This document shows, piece after piece, positions 19,736-31,422 of a DNA stretch of 64,000 bases; position 1 is the first letter of the stretch; the number at the start of each line of letters is the position of its first letter. Under the pieces are notes generated by a model that saw only the letters and a program-made list of their open reading frames with translations, did no database searches and was not told the origin of the DNA. The position numbers were made by a program, and so were the translations under genes. Origin of the DNA: Paramoeba atlantica (taxonomy: Eukaryota; Discosea); NCBI GenBank assembly GCA_977017575.1, contig CDRNVI010000164.1, forward strand, positions 248,001 to 312,000, in the 5' to 3' direction.

Positions 19736-20827
19736 TTATTTACTATTTATTATTTATTTTATTTATTTTATTTATTTTATTTATTTTATTTTATCGATAA
19801 TAGAAGAAAGAGTTGGAAATTATAGATCAACAATAATAAAAAAAATAATAAATAATTTTAAATAATCAATAATATTAAATCATAAAATAAACAGGTGGTG
19901 CCATTCAATTTACCACTATCAACTCTGCAAACAGTCCTAGAATCAATGTATGAATATGTTGAAGCGGATGAAGAAGAAGAAGAAGATGGTAATATTAAAG
20001 CTCATATTATTGTTCATCAGGAAATTAAAATTTCTCAGGTTTTTTTTATTTTATTTTTATTTTATTGTATTTATATGTTTTTTGTTTATTTGTTTAGAAC
20101 TTATCTTTATTTGTTTATTATTTGTTTGTTTATTTTCTTTTCTTTTCTTTTTTTTTTTTGGTTGAAAAATAAATTGAAGTTAAGAAATTTAATTTTTGTT
20201 TCAAAGTTGAAAGGAAAAGTGGACAATATCACACTTGAGTGGGATAGTTCAATTATGAATGACATGTTGGCCGATTCTATTCTCACCCTTGTTGCTCAAG
20301 TTTCTTTTTTCTTTTTCTTTCTCTCTCTCTCTCTTTATTAAATGGGTTCACTTATTTTATCTTTTTTTTATTCAAAAAAACAGCTCCAATCAACTCCTTT
20401 AGAAAATTCAAATCACCGATGTAGCCACTCAAAACACCACGTCAAAGGAGAAAAAGAAACAGAAAAAGAAGAAGAAGAAGAACTCAAAGAACTCGAACAA
20501 GGAGAAGAAGAAATCCAATTCCTCAGCGAAGAAGAAAAAAAAGAACAAGAAAGAAGAAATTTAATCCTCAAAATTCTCCGCCCACAATTCAAAGAAATCA
20601 AATGGGACGACAAATACAAACAAATTCTCATTGCAAAAGGACCAAGTTCTAAAATTGCTCGATATTCTACAACTGAGACAACACTTGAAGAAGAAGAAGA
20701 AGGTGAATTAGAGTTTGGAGAAAGGGGAATTGATTCGAAAAAGATTAAGGATGGAGATGACGAGTTGGCGAATGCTTTGCAGAGAGCGTATCTTCGCGCG
20801 AGGATGGCTGTTTATCCGATGGCTTAA
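14503..20827 (+). CDS. CPSF3: CPSF73, pre-mRNA 3'-end endonuclease subunit
   Basis: Sixteen exons: 14503-14648, 15223-15460, 15745-15877, 16170-16271, 16444-16543, 16656-16726, 16794-16862, 17140-17316, 17668-17733, 17896-17976, 18110-18264, 19141-19239, 19499-19648, 19895-20038, 20207-20299 and 20384-20827. All phases agree and the protein is 755 residues. The metallo-beta-lactamase motifs are present: [14 protein letters not shown] and [12 protein letters not shown]. So are the beta-CASP motifs: [19 protein letters not shown] and VLVHGD. CPSF73 cuts pre-mRNA at poly(A) sites and histone messages, using two zinc ions. The C-terminal domain (last about 250 residues) is more acidic than usual, with [17 protein letters not shown]. 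Introns are very T-rich with (TTTG/TTTA) tracts, and several contain decayed copies of the preceding exon's end, listed separately. Confidence 0.95.
14722..15097 (+). repeat. CPSF3: Decayed tandem copies of CPSF3 exon 1 inside intron 1
   Basis: Intron 1 (14649-15222) holds at least three recognisable copies of exon 1. Copy a, near 14722-14840, reads [19 protein letters not shown] against the exon's [19 protein letters not shown]. Copy b, near 14916-15010, is weaker: [20 protein letters not shown]. Copy c, near 15053-15097, keeps only SMEEEPE. The decay rises with distance from the real exon. The copies have no in-frame use in the spliced message. Confidence 0.8.
17431..17506 (+). repeat. CPSF3: Tandem copy of the 3' end of CPSF3 exon 8 inside intron 8
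   Basis: The 56 bases at 17451-17506 repeat the end of exon 8 and its splice donor ([16 protein letters not shown]), with about two differences. One difference changes the last exon base before the donor GT. The copy sits about 190 bp downstream, within intron 8 (17317-17667). Confidence 0.85.
18265..19140 (+). repeat. CPSF3: CPSF3 intron 11: four copies of exon 11's tail separated by TTTG/TTTA microsatellite
   Basis: The last about 75 bases of exon 11, encoding [19 protein letters not shown] and the donor, recur at about 18415-18490, 18622-18700, 18847-18925 and 18988-19060. Spacing is about 225, 207, 225 and 141 bp. Copies 2 and 3 keep the reading frame. Copies 1 and 4 lack one G of the GTTGGAACC stretch, and copy 4 carries more changes, including in the donor region. 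The gaps are TTTG/TTTA repeats with no AG acceptor in front of each copy, so they are unlikely to be spliced exons. Confidence 0.9.
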
Positions 20828-21040
20828 CGAGAAGAGAGAGAAGAGAGAAGAGAGAGAAGAGAGAGGGGAGTTTGGAGAGAGGGGTATTGATTCAAAAAAG
20901 ATTAAGGTTGGAGATGAGGGGTTACAAGGAGCTTATCGTTGTGCGAGGATGGTCTACTGATGACTGAATGAGGAGAGATGAGAAGAGAGAAGAGGAATTG
21001 ATTTGCGAAAAAAATTAAAATATGAGATATCAAAGAAATC
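20828..21040 (+). repeat. CPSF3: Decayed copies of the CPSF3 last-exon end, downstream of the stop
   Basis: Just after the CPSF3 TAA, 20828-20960 is a GAGAAGAGA tract followed by sequence matching the exon's end: [17 protein letters not shown] against [17 protein letters not shown], then AYRCARM against AYLRARM. A weaker third trace lies near 20970-21035. It fits the same pattern as the copies in introns 1, 8 and 11. Confidence 0.75.
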
Positions 21041-21145
21041 AAAAGAATAAATAAATCATTGAAATCAACCTTCTTTGATTGTCGCAATATTAAATAAGCT
21101 TGACGAATCTTCTCATACAATTTGAATCTCAAGGAAGAATCAAAA

Positions 21146-23364
21146 TCATTTCCACAATTGAACTGATTTTTGATCTGGTTCTGAAACTAAAACTGAACCA
21201 GACGAATGTACACCAACCCCAAAAGGATTCTTCATCTTCCCAAATCCAAAAGAAAAAAGAAAAGTTCCATCTTTCTCAAACACACTCACTCTCCCATTTT
21301 CCCATTCACCAACAATAATTCGACCATTCCCATCAACATCAACACCGCTTGGATGATCCAATTGAGAATCTTTTGATCCTCTTTCTCCAAAAGTTCGAAT
21401 AAAATTTCCTTCAATTCCCATCACTTGAATTCGATGATTCCAAGTATCTGAAATAACAAGATTACCATCTCCATCAACTACTACACTACAAGGACGGTTA
21501 AATTGACCTTCAGAAGAACCCTCAGTCCCAAAATATCGAATAAAACATCCATCATAACTAAACACTTGAATTCGATTATTCAGAGTGTCAACAACAATAA
21601 TTCGACCTTCTTCATCAACATCAATCCCATATGGTTCGTTGAATTGACCAGGTTGAGAACCTTTACATCCAAATGATCTTATCAAACAACCTTCTTTGTT
21701 CAACACCATCACTTTCAATTGTACTTGGTTGAGACATACAATCTCATCATTCAACCCAATTGCAACATCAATAAAAGATCCATCAACTTTGAGAGTTTGA
21801 ATCAAAGATCCTTCTTTGTTTCTAATTCCTAACTTCCTTCCATTATGACAAACAATAAAGTTACCATCAATGTTCTCAACAATTCCCCAAGGGTTTTCAT
21901 CACAACAAAAGGAAGAAATAAATTCCATTCGATCACCAATCACTCCTTTCTTTTTTCGATTCAAAAGTGAAACATCAAGTTCATCAATAAGATCATTCGC
22001 AATTTGAAGAAAAGTTGAAAAGAGATCTTCATCGAAAAGAGAATCAGTTGTTGGAGTTTGAGACAATCTAAGAATTGTATCACACCTCATTCTCAAATCA
22101 ACTTTCTCTAAATCTAAATCTTTCTTCATCACTTTCTTGTTCATTAATTTCTCTTCTAATTCTTGAATCTCTTGTTTTACTTTTCTTGTTTCCTTTTCAA
22201 CAAACTCCAATCTCTTTTCCAATCCAACTCCAATCTTCAAAATCTCATTTCTCTTTCTCAAAACACTCTCTTCTAACGAGAAAACATTCTGTCGATGTTC
22301 ATTGTGAACCCCAAGAACACATTCCAAACAAACAAAAAGAGAACACTCAAAACAAAACCCACTCAAATTCTCAGATGGGTGAGTTAAACAGTGTTTCTTT
22401 TTCAAACTTTCTAATCCCTCATCATTCCCAAGTTGTTGGTTTCTTCTTCCTTCTTGTTGTTGTTGGTTTTGTTGGTTTTCACGTTTGTGGTTTCGAGAGA
22501 AAATATTGGAGGAATGAGATTGTTCACAAGAATCACAAATGAACAATTCACATTTCAAACAATACATTGAAGTTTGTTCTCCACACCTTTCGAAATTCAC
22601 ACATTCTTTTGTTTCATCTGTTTGTTGGTTATACTTTGTTGGTTAAGGGGGAATTTTCTTTGTTTTTATGTTTTTATGTTTGTTGTTTGTGGAACAATTG
22701 TTTTGTGGTGGGTGGTGAGGCAAGAAAAAGAAAAAGAAAGGAAAGAAAAACATGGAGTTGGAGGAATACAGAAAGAAGGAATCTTTGAAGATTCAATCAC
22801 ATCAATTGTTTCAGGAATTAAATAATTGGAATCAAATGATTCAATTGTCTCATATCTTCCTCCTCCTTCTCCTTCAATCTCTTTTCGACAAACTGGACAA
22901 CATCTCTTCTTCTTCTCACCATCACTCAAACAACAACTTGAACTTGAAGAAGAAGAAGAAGAACCACCAACTTGAAGAGGAGAAAGAAAAAGATTGGGAC
23001 CACCATCACCGCCGCCACCATCACTGCCACCATCACCATCACCACTCTCAGAAGTTGAAGTTGAAGTTGAAGTTTGTTGAGAGGAGAAGAAGAGTTTGTT
23101 GAGACAATCAGAGCAAAAAGAGTGGCCACAAGGTAATGATCTCGGTTCCTTTTCCCATCTCATCATTTCAAAACAAATCAAACATTCAAATCCTTTACTT
23201 TCTTCACACTCTTTCCTTTCTGTTTCTTCTTCTTCTTCTTCTTCTTTTCCTTTTTCAACTAACTTCTCTTCCTTCTTTCTCTTGGTCTTCTCTCCCTCCT
23301 TCTCTCCCTTCTTTCTCTTCTTCTCTTCTCCTTGTTCAGTTTTCACTCGTTTCCTCTTTCCCAT
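21146..23364 (-). CDS. TRIM-NHL protein A (RING, two B-boxes, coiled coil, NHL propeller)
   Basis: Two exons: 22770-23364 and 21146-22617; 688 residues. The N-terminus is highly charged, with Lys/Glu repeats. The RING starts CLICFEMMRWEKEPRSLPCG, HSFCSDC. Before its last CPVC pair it is interrupted by a Ser/Thr/Gly/Asp-rich insert of over 60 residues. Two B-box-like zinc modules follow (CGEQTSMYCLKCELFICDSC and CLTHPSENLSGFCFECSLFV), then a coiled coil (LEKRLEFVEKETRKVKQEIQ). At least five NHL repeats make up the C-terminal half (GSQPGQFNEPYGIDVDEEGR, IIVVDTLNNRIQVFSYDG and so on). In other organisms TRIM-NHL proteins act as ubiquitin ligases and/or RNA-binding regulators through the NHL surface. 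This is the first of three tandem copies. Confidence 0.88.
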
Positions 23365-25641
23365 TTTTCCACAACACAATTTCTAATTTGGTTGACAACA
23401 AAAAACAATTCAAAACAACAGAAAGAAGACGAGAAGAAGGTTACCACAACACAAACAAACAACAAACAAACAACAAACAACAAACAAACAAAAAAGCTAA
23501 ATTTGGGCCTCTTTTTTTTCATCTTTCATTTCTTTTGGGTTGAGAGAGAGAACATTCATATTCACTGAATGTTGGTGTGTTAAGTCCTGAAAATGGATCC
23601 ATTTGAAATCAAAAGAAGAGAACTTTCAATTTGAATCTTCAATTATTTGAATGTTGAAAAAGTGAATGGTTTTTACAATCTCAATGTTTTGGTTTTTAAA
23701 ATTTGATATTTCCATCACCAAGCAAGAGTAAAACATTTGAGGGGAGATGGGTTTTTTAAGAAGAGAAAGGAGAGTTATCAGGCAGCAGAGATATCAAGGT
23801 GTACAAAGACTCCTCATCAACCAAGTTTGGAAAAGAAAAAAAAAGGTTTTGAGAGATCGTCAAAGTCAAGACAAGAAGAGAAGGAAATCCTTGTGGATGT
23901 GAGGTGGGAGACATTATTATTGAACCAGGTCTCCTCCAATGAAATGAGTAAGGAGAACAAAAGCGATTGTCAACCTCGAAATCCCTTATTGACTCAATGA
24001 TTCAAACCAAGGAGACAGTGGAGTACAAGCACCAAAAAAATGAAGAGAAGACAAGAACCATCCAATCAACATAGCGCAAGAAATTGAGTTGCAGAATTTT
24101 GGAGGGAAAGAAGAGTTTTTGATCTTTCAGAGAGGTTGGAGGAGCGAGACTTAGCCATGCAAAAGTGGGGGAGAGAGAGGAAGAGGGAGAAGGTGTTTCT
24201 CAAAAGTGATCAAGATATTCATCCATGAAGCGGAGGGGATCTTAATCTTAAAGTCTTTGGGGAGGGGGGTTTTAGGATGGAAGAGGTGTCTGTTTTTCTG
24301 TTTCTTAAAAAAGAAGAGGAGTTTGCTTCACACTTCTTGAAAAAGATTTTAGATTTTGGGTTTTTTTATCGAAATGAACAATAAAATATCAACCTCTCTT
24401 TGTTAGACGTTCAACATTTGTTCCTTTTTCCAAGAAAAGTTCACAAGTTTGTTGAGATCCATTTGGAGAACCAAATTCGAAAAAAAGAGCAGTCCTGAAG
24501 AGAAAAGAAAAAATATTCAAAAAGAAAAATCAATCGGTTTTTTATTTGTTGAAATAAAGAAAAGAAAAGAAACCTGATTGGTCTCAAATAAGAAGGAGTC
24601 TCATTTCCCCCCCCACAATTTCGAGAAATTAAATTATCTTTGAATTCCTTCTTCAAAAAATAAAATTAAATTCAAAAAAGAAACCAACAGAATAAAGAAA
24701 AAAGAATGAAGAACCAATCAAATAAAGAAAGGAATTCTCAGAATCCAAATCTTCTCATACAGGTTGTGAAATCTAAAAAACATCAAAGATCAAAATAACA
24801 AAAGAAAAGAAATCATTAAAAGAATAAAGAACAAACAAAAAGATTTAAAAAAAATAGAAAAGAAGGAAAGAAAGTTCAAGACAACCTTGATATTTTTAAA
24901 ACTCAAATATTCCTTCTCAATAATTTTGGAAAACATCTGCGAGGTGTCGCTCATCCAGAGAGAAAAAAATTTGAGAAAAGATTTCTTTGAACCAAAAAAA
25001 TTCAACCAAAAAAGAAATTGGTTTGGTTTGGTCATGGTTTTTCTCAGACAGTTCAAATCTCAGAATCTCAGGAAGAACGATCATTTCCTCAATTGAGCTG
25101 ATTTTTGATCTGGTTCTCAAGCCACAATCAACCAAAATAGATCCACTTTCGGAGATCAATTCCTTCAACACAGTCTTGGAAATCCTCTTCAGGAATGAAA
25201 ATGACCTTGTTTTGACTTTCAAAAGAGAAAAGGAAAAGGAAAAAAATAAAATAATTTTTCCTAAAAGACTCAGATCATTCATAGAGACAAGAAAAAAACC
25301 TTTTGGTGATCCAAATCATTACATCACATCTCTCAACCCTTCTGTCAAGAAAAATCCACTCCAAAACAGTCCTGAATGGGTGTAAGGAATGGTGGAGTAT
25401 AATATTCCCACAACTTTTCCACAGAAGAAACAAAATCATTTTTTACACCTTGATTTGGATCTGGAAGAAGAGAGAAGTTGTGAAATTTTGGAAAGAGAAA
25501 AGAACAAACTCTTTCACCTTTTCTTCATGTTCCCTTTTTCTCATTGTCCAATAAATTGAAAGAAGAAAAGAAACCAAAAAAGAAAATGGTGAATTGGAGT
25601 TGGGCGGATCAACCTAACTTTGCAAAAGATTGACAAGAAAT
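23365..25641. other. Spacer upstream of TRIM-NHL A, repeated as part of the tandem unit
   Basis: This holds the promoter of gene A and about 2 kb of AT-rich sequence that recurs behind gene B (from 28820) and in part behind gene C. A frame at 23737-24000 recurs at 29189-29455 with indels and poor conservation, so I do not call it a gene. Near 25080-25120 lies a diverged copy of the last about 40 bp of the TRIM genes (TGATTTTTGATCTGGTTCT). Confidence 0.5.
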
Positions 25642-25712
25642 GCGCCGGTGGTTCAGTGGTAGAATTCTCGCCTGCCACGCGGGAGGCCCGGGTTCGATTC
25701 CCGGCCGGCGCA
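25642..25712 (+). tRNA. tRNA-Gly (GCC)
   Basis: The cloverleaf is complete. The acceptor stem is GCGCCGG paired with CCGGCGC, with an A discriminator. The D-arm is GTTCAGTGGTAGAA. The anticodon loop is CTGCCAC in a CTCGC/GCGGG stem, and the T-arm is CCCGGGTTCGATTCCCGG. The internal A and B boxes are standard, and a T run follows the gene, as for RNA polymerase III termination. Confidence 0.97.
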
Positions 25713-26595
25713 ACTTTTTTTTTTCTTCTTCTCAACTCAACCTTTTTTTTGTGTTTTAATTTCATGGTGAAGAAGGGTCCCAATCTAAAAACCAACCTCT
25801 CTTTTGGAGGGCACCTTTTTGTTCCTTGTTCAAATTCCCTCAGTTGTTGACCTTCATTTTGGATATTTTAGGTTCAACAAAAAGCTCATTTTTTCAAAAA
25901 ACAGAGATTACCTTTTCTTTGATCTTTTTCTTTTCGAATCACCAATTCTTTTTGTTCCCAAGAAAAAGGAGTTTACACTTCACACTTCAAGAAAGAAATG
26001 AGAAAAAAAAAGTTTTTCAAAAAAAGAGAATCAAATGAACAACCTCTCTTTGTTTGAAACATTCCCAAATGAGAAAAGTTCACAAGTTTGTTGAAATCCG
26101 TTTTTGAGAACCAAATTCGAAAAAAAGAGATTCTTTCCAGTCCTAAAGAAAAAGGAAAAATATTCAAAAAAAATGGTATCATTTGATGAAATAAAGAAAA
26201 GAAGAGAAACCTGATTGCTCTAAAAAGAGAAAGAAGTATTTCCAATTTTTCCCCCAAGTTCAAGAAATTAAATTAGCTGTGAAATCTAAAAAACTTCAAA
26301 ATTAAATTCAAAAAAAAGAACCTCAACAGAAAAAAAAGAAAAAAAGAAAAGAAATAACTCAACCAAAAACAAACAAATATAAGATTAAAAAAATAGAAAA
26401 AAGGAAAGAAAGTTTTCAAGACAACCTTGATATTTTCACTCGGAAAACTTTCTCAATAATTCTCCAAAACATCTCCGAGGTGTCACACCTCTGAAATGTG
26501 AGAGTTGGAGAGAAAAATTCAATCAAAAAAAGAAAAAAGGTTTGGTTTGGTTAGTGACGAATTTTCTTCGATAGTTTGAAACTCAGGAAGAACGA
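25713..26595. other. Spacer between tRNA-Gly and TRIM-NHL B 3' end
   Basis: This AT-rich 883 bp is nearly identical to 31494-32361, downstream of TRIM-NHL C. It is part of the duplicated unit. No coding or RNA feature is seen besides the tRNA's T-rich terminator. Confidence 0.5.
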
Positions 26596-28819
26596 TCATT
26601 TCCACAATTGAACTGATTTTTGATCTGGTTCTGAAACTAAAATTGAACCAGATGAATGTACACCAACCCCAAAAGGATTCTTCATCTTCCCAAATCCAAA
26701 AGAAAAAAGAAAAGTTCCATCTTTCTCAAACACACTCACTCTCCCATTTTCCCATTCACCAACAATAATTCGGCCATTCCCATCAACATCAACACCGCTT
26801 GGTTTCTTCAATTGAGAATCTTTTGATCCTCTTTCTCCAAAAGTTCGAATAAAATTTCCTTCAATTCCCATCACTTGAATTCGATGATTGAAAGTATCTG
26901 AAATAACAAGATTACCATCTCCATCAACTACTACACCACAAGGACGGTTAAATTGACCTTCAGAAGAACCCCAAGTCCCAAAACATCGAATAAAACATCC
27001 ATCATAACTAAACACTTGGATTCGATTATTCTCACTGTCAACAACAATAATTCGACCTTCTTCATCAACATCAATCCTATATGGTTTGTTGAATTGACCA
27101 GGTTGAGAACCTTTACATCCAAATGATCTTATCAAACAACTTTCTTTGTTCAACACCATCACTTTCGATTCTACTTGGTTGAGACATACAATCTCATCAT
27201 TCAACCCAATTGCAACATCAATAAAAGATCCATCAACTTTGAGAGTTTGAATCAAAGATCCTTCTTTGTTTCTAACTCTCAACTTCCCTCTATCATGACC
27301 AACAATAAAGTTACCATCAATGTTCTCAACAATTCCCCAAGGTTTTTCATCACAACAAAATGAAGAAATAAATTCCATTCGATCACCAATCACTCCTTTC
27401 TTTTTTCGATTCAAAAGTGAAACATCAAGTTCATCAATAAGATCATTCGCAATTTGAAGAAAAGTTGAAAAGAGATCTTCATCAAAAAGAGAATCAGTTG
27501 TTGGAGTTTGAGACAATCTAAGAATTGTATCACACCTCATTCTCAAATCAACTTTCTCTAAATCTAAATCTTTCTTCATCACTTTCTTGTTCATTAATTT
27601 CTCTTCTAATTCTTTAATCTCTTGTTCTACTTTTCTTGTTTTCTTTTCAACAAACTCCAATCTCTTCTCCAATCCAACTCCAATCTTCAAAATCTCATTC
27701 CTCTTTCTCAAAACACTCTCTTCTAACGAGAAAACATTCTGTTGATGTTCATTGTGAACCCCAAGAACACATTCCAAACAAACAAAAAGAGAACACTCAA
27801 AACAAAACCCACTCAAATTCTCAGATGGGTGAGTTAAACAGTGTTTCTTTTTCAAACTTTCTAATCCCTCATCATTCTCTTGTTGTTGGTTTCTTCTTCC
27901 TTCTTGTTGTTGTTGGTTTTGTTGGTTTTCACGTTTGTGGTTTCGAGAGAAAATATTGGAGGAATGAGATTGTTCACAAGAATCACAAATGAACAATTCA
28001 CATTTCAAACAATACATTGAAGTTTGTTCTCCACACCTTTCGAAATTCACACATTCTTTTGTTTCATCTGTTTGTTGGTTATACTTTGTTGGTTAAGGGG
28101 GAATTTTCTTTGTTTTTATGTTTTTATGTTTGTTGTTTGTGGAACAATTGTTTTGTGGTGGGTGGTGAGGTGAATTGTTTCATTTGAAAAGAAAAAGAAA
28201 GGAAAGAAAAACATGGAGTTGGAGGAAGACAGAAAGAAGGAATCTTTGAAGATTCAATCACATCAATCGTTTCAGGAATTAAATAATTGGAATCAAATGA
28301 TTCAATTGTCTCACATCTTCCTCCTCCTTCTCCTTCAATCTCTTTTCGACAAACTGGACAACATCTCTTCTTCTTCCCACCATCACTCAAACAACAACTT
28401 GAAGAAGAAGAAGAACCATCGACTTGATGAGGAGAAAGAAAAAGATTGGGACCACCATCACCGCCGCCACCACCACTGCCACCATCACCATCACCACCAT
28501 CACCACTCTCAGAAGTTGAAGTTGAAGTTTGTTGAGAGGAGAAGAAGAGTTTGTTGAGACAATCAGAGCAAAAAGAATGGCCACAAGGTAACGATCTCGG
28601 TTCCTTTTCCCATCTCATCATTTCAAAACAAATCAAACATTCAAATCCTCTCCTTTCTTCACACTCTTTCCTTTCTGTTTCTTCTTCTTCTTCTTCTTCT
28701 TTTCCTTTTTCAACTAACTTCTCTTCCTTCTTTCTCTTGGTCTTCTCTCCCTCCTTCTCTCCCTTCTTTCTCTTCTTCTCTTCTCCTTGTTCAGTTTTCA
28801 CTCGTTTCCTCTTTCCCAT
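26596..28819 (-). CDS. TRIM-NHL protein B
   Basis: Two exons: 28231-28819 and 26596-28067; 686 residues. It shares the architecture and nearly all residues of copy A through the RING, B-boxes and coiled coil. Differences cluster in the NHL half: CGKGSQPGQF-type blades read QFNKPYRIDV, VVDSENNRIQV, FGTWGSSEGQF, ISDTFNHRIQ and SQLKKPSGVDV. Copy A has QFNEPYG, VVDTLNN, FGTEG, ISDTWNH and SQLDHPS at those places. The RING insert is shorter than in A. The intron donor here is GTCTTC rather than GTATTC. The role is inferred as for copy A. Confidence 0.88.
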
Positions 28820-30372
28820 TTTTCCACAACACAATTCCCAATTTGGTCAACAACAAAAAGTAATTCAAAACAACAGAAAGAAGACGAGAAGAAGGTTACC
28901 ACAACACAAACAACAAACAACAAACAACAAACAAACAAACAAAAAAGCTAAATTTGGGTCTCTTTTTTTTCATCTTTCATTTCTTTTGGGTTGAGAGAGA
29001 GAACATTCTTTTTCACTGAATGTTGGTGTGTTGAGTCCTGAAAATGGATCCATTTGAAATCAAAAGAAGAGAACTTTCAATTTGAATCTTCAATTATTTG
29101 AATGTTGAAAAAGTGAATGGTTTTTACAATCTCAATGTTTTGGTTTTTTAAAATTTGATATTTCCATCACCAAGCAAGAGTAAAACATTTGAGGGGAGAT
29201 GGGTTTTTTAAGAAGAGAAAGGAGAGTTATCAGGCAGTAGAGATATCAAGGTGTATAAAGACTCCTAGTCACCAGGATCCAATATTTTTTGGAAAAGAAG
29301 AGAGAGGTTTTGAGAGATCATCAAAGTCAAGACAAGAAGAGAAGGAAATCGCTGCTGAGAGGTGGGAGACATTATTATTGAACCAGGTCTCCTCCAACGA
29401 AATGAGTCAGGAGAATGAAAGGGACTGTCAACCTCGAAATCCCTTATTGGCTTAATGATTTAAACCAAGGAGAGTGGAGTACAAGCACCAAAAAAATGAA
29501 AAACAATGTCAACTATGATTAAAGAGACAAAAAGATCCTTCTATCGCAGCCGAAAAGTAATTCGTTCAGTCTTGGGAGTCGAAGTTTTTGACAAGAACCA
29601 TCCAATCAACATAGTGCAAGAATTTGCATTGCCAATCCTGGAGGGAAAGAAGAGTTTTTGATATTTCAGAGAGGTTGGAGGAGAGAGACTGAGCATGTAA
29701 AAGTGGGGGAGAGAGGAAGAGGGAGAAAGTGTTTCTCAAAATGATTAAGATATTCATACATAAAGCGGAGGGGATCTTAACCTTAAAGTCTTTGGAGAGG
29801 GGGGGTTTTAGGATGGATGTGGTGTCTGTTTTTCTGTTTCTTAAAAAAGAAGAGGAGTTTGCTTCACACTTCTTGGAAAAGATTTTAGATTTTGGGTTTT
29901 TTTTTATCAAAATGAACAATAAAATATCAACCTCTCTTTGTTAAACGTTCAACATTTGTTCCTTTTTCCAAGTTCACAAGTTTGTTGAGATCCATTTGGA
30001 GAACCAAATTCGAAAAAAAGAGCGGTCCTCCGATTTTTCTTAAAATAAAGAAAGGAATTCTCAGAATCGTGGTCATATCCCCAAGTGAACTGATTTTTGA
30101 TATGAATGGTGGAGTAAAATATTCCCACAACTTTTCCACAGACTAAACTATCATTTTTTTCATATTTTTTCAATATTGATGACCAATCACCTTGATTTGG
30201 ATCTGGAAGAAGAAATAAGTTGTAAAATTTGGAAAGAGAAAAGAACAAACTCTTTCACCTTTCCTTCATGTTCCCTTTTTTCATTGTCCAATAAATTGAA
30301 AGAAGAAAAGAAACCAAAAAGAAAATGAGAGTTGGCGGATCAACCTAACTTGGCAAAAGATTGACAAGAAAT
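28820..30372. other. Spacer upstream of TRIM-NHL B, repeat-unit copy
   Basis: This is the second copy of the A-upstream spacer, with several indels. It includes (AACAAAC) runs just upstream of the gene and a diverged TRIM 3'-end fragment near 30070-30110. No supported gene. Confidence 0.45.
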
Positions 30373-30443
30373 GCGCCGGTGGTTCAGTGGTAGAATCTTC
30401 GCCTCCCACGCGAAGGGCCCGGGTTCGATTCCCGGCCGGCGCA
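30373..30443 (+). tRNA. tRNA-Gly (CCC)
   Basis: It is identical to the flanking tRNA-Gly copies except around the anticodon: the loop is CTCCCAC in a TTCGC/GCGAA stem. The stem changes on both sides are compensatory, so base pairing is kept and in fact is stronger. Acceptor, D-arm and T-arm are unchanged, and a T-rich terminator follows. The anticodon CCC reads GGG glycine codons. Confidence 0.95.
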
Positions 30444-31422
30444 ACTTTTTTTTCTTCTTCTCAACTCAACCTTTTTTTTTGTGTTTTAATTTCATGGTGA
30501 AGAAGGGTCCCAATCTAAAAACCAACCTCTCTTTGGAGATCACCTTTTTTTTCCTTGTTCAAATTCCCTCAGTTGTTTTGGAGAACCAAATCGCATGATT
30601 CTTGAAAATCAAAAATAAGAGAGAAAGATGAGAAAAAAGAAAGAGAAAGAAAACCACACAACCTAAAATTTCCCAGGACTCTCTCCAAAACTTCAAAGGG
30701 GCCGGTGTTTGCACGAAAAAGAATGAATAACCAATAAAATAAGAAAGGAATCCAAATCTTTTCATGCAGGTTGACTCTCATTTCTGCAAGTGGACTGATT
30801 TTGATCCCGAGAGAAGAAATGTGAGAAAAGATTTCTTTGAATCGAAAAACTTCAACCAAAAAAGAAATTGGTTTGGTCAGTTCGAATCTAAGAATCTCAG
30901 GAAGAACATTTCCAGCCACAATCAACCAAAATAGATCCACTTTCGGAGATCAATTCCTTCAACACAGTCTTGGAAATCCTCTTCAGGAATGAGAATGACC
31001 TTGTTTTGACTTTCAAAAGAGAAAAAGAGTAAAATATTTTTCCCAAAAAACTTAGATCATTCAGAGAGACAAGAAAAAAACCTTTGGTGATCCAAATCAT
31101 TACATCACGTCTCTCAACCCTTCTGTCAAGAAAAATCCACTCCAAAACTCTCTTGATGGGTGTAAGGAATGGTGGAGAAGAATATTCCCACAACTTTTCC
31201 ACAAAATAAACGATCACACCTTGATTTGGATCTGGAAGAAGAGAAAAGTTGTGAAATTTTGGAGAGAGAAAGGAACAAACTTTTTCACCTTTCCTTCATG
31301 TTCCCTTTTTCTCATTGTCCAATAAATCGAAAGAAGAAAAGAAACCAAAAAGAAAATGAAGTGTTGTTGTTGAATTGGAGTTGGGCGGATCAACCTAACT
31401 TTGCAAAAGATTGACAAGAAAT
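30444..31422. other. Spacer between two tRNA-Gly genes
   Basis: This is AT-rich, about 980 bp. Segments repeat parts of 24990-25560 in the A-B spacer, and a diverged TRIM 3'-end fragment lies near 30780-30815. No supported gene. Confidence 0.45.

Noticed and set aside
22075..22542. Long plus-strand frames opposite the TRIM-NHL genes (also 27636-27992 and 33291-33758)
   Set aside because: They are antisense shadows of strongly conserved coiled-coil and B-box codons, recur only because the genes are duplicated, and have leucine/serine-rich content with no start context or domain.
23737..24000. Possible small gene in the TRIM spacer, recurring at 29189-29455
   Set aside because: The two copies differ by indels that change the protein and the composition is spacer-like; recurrence is explained by segmental duplication.
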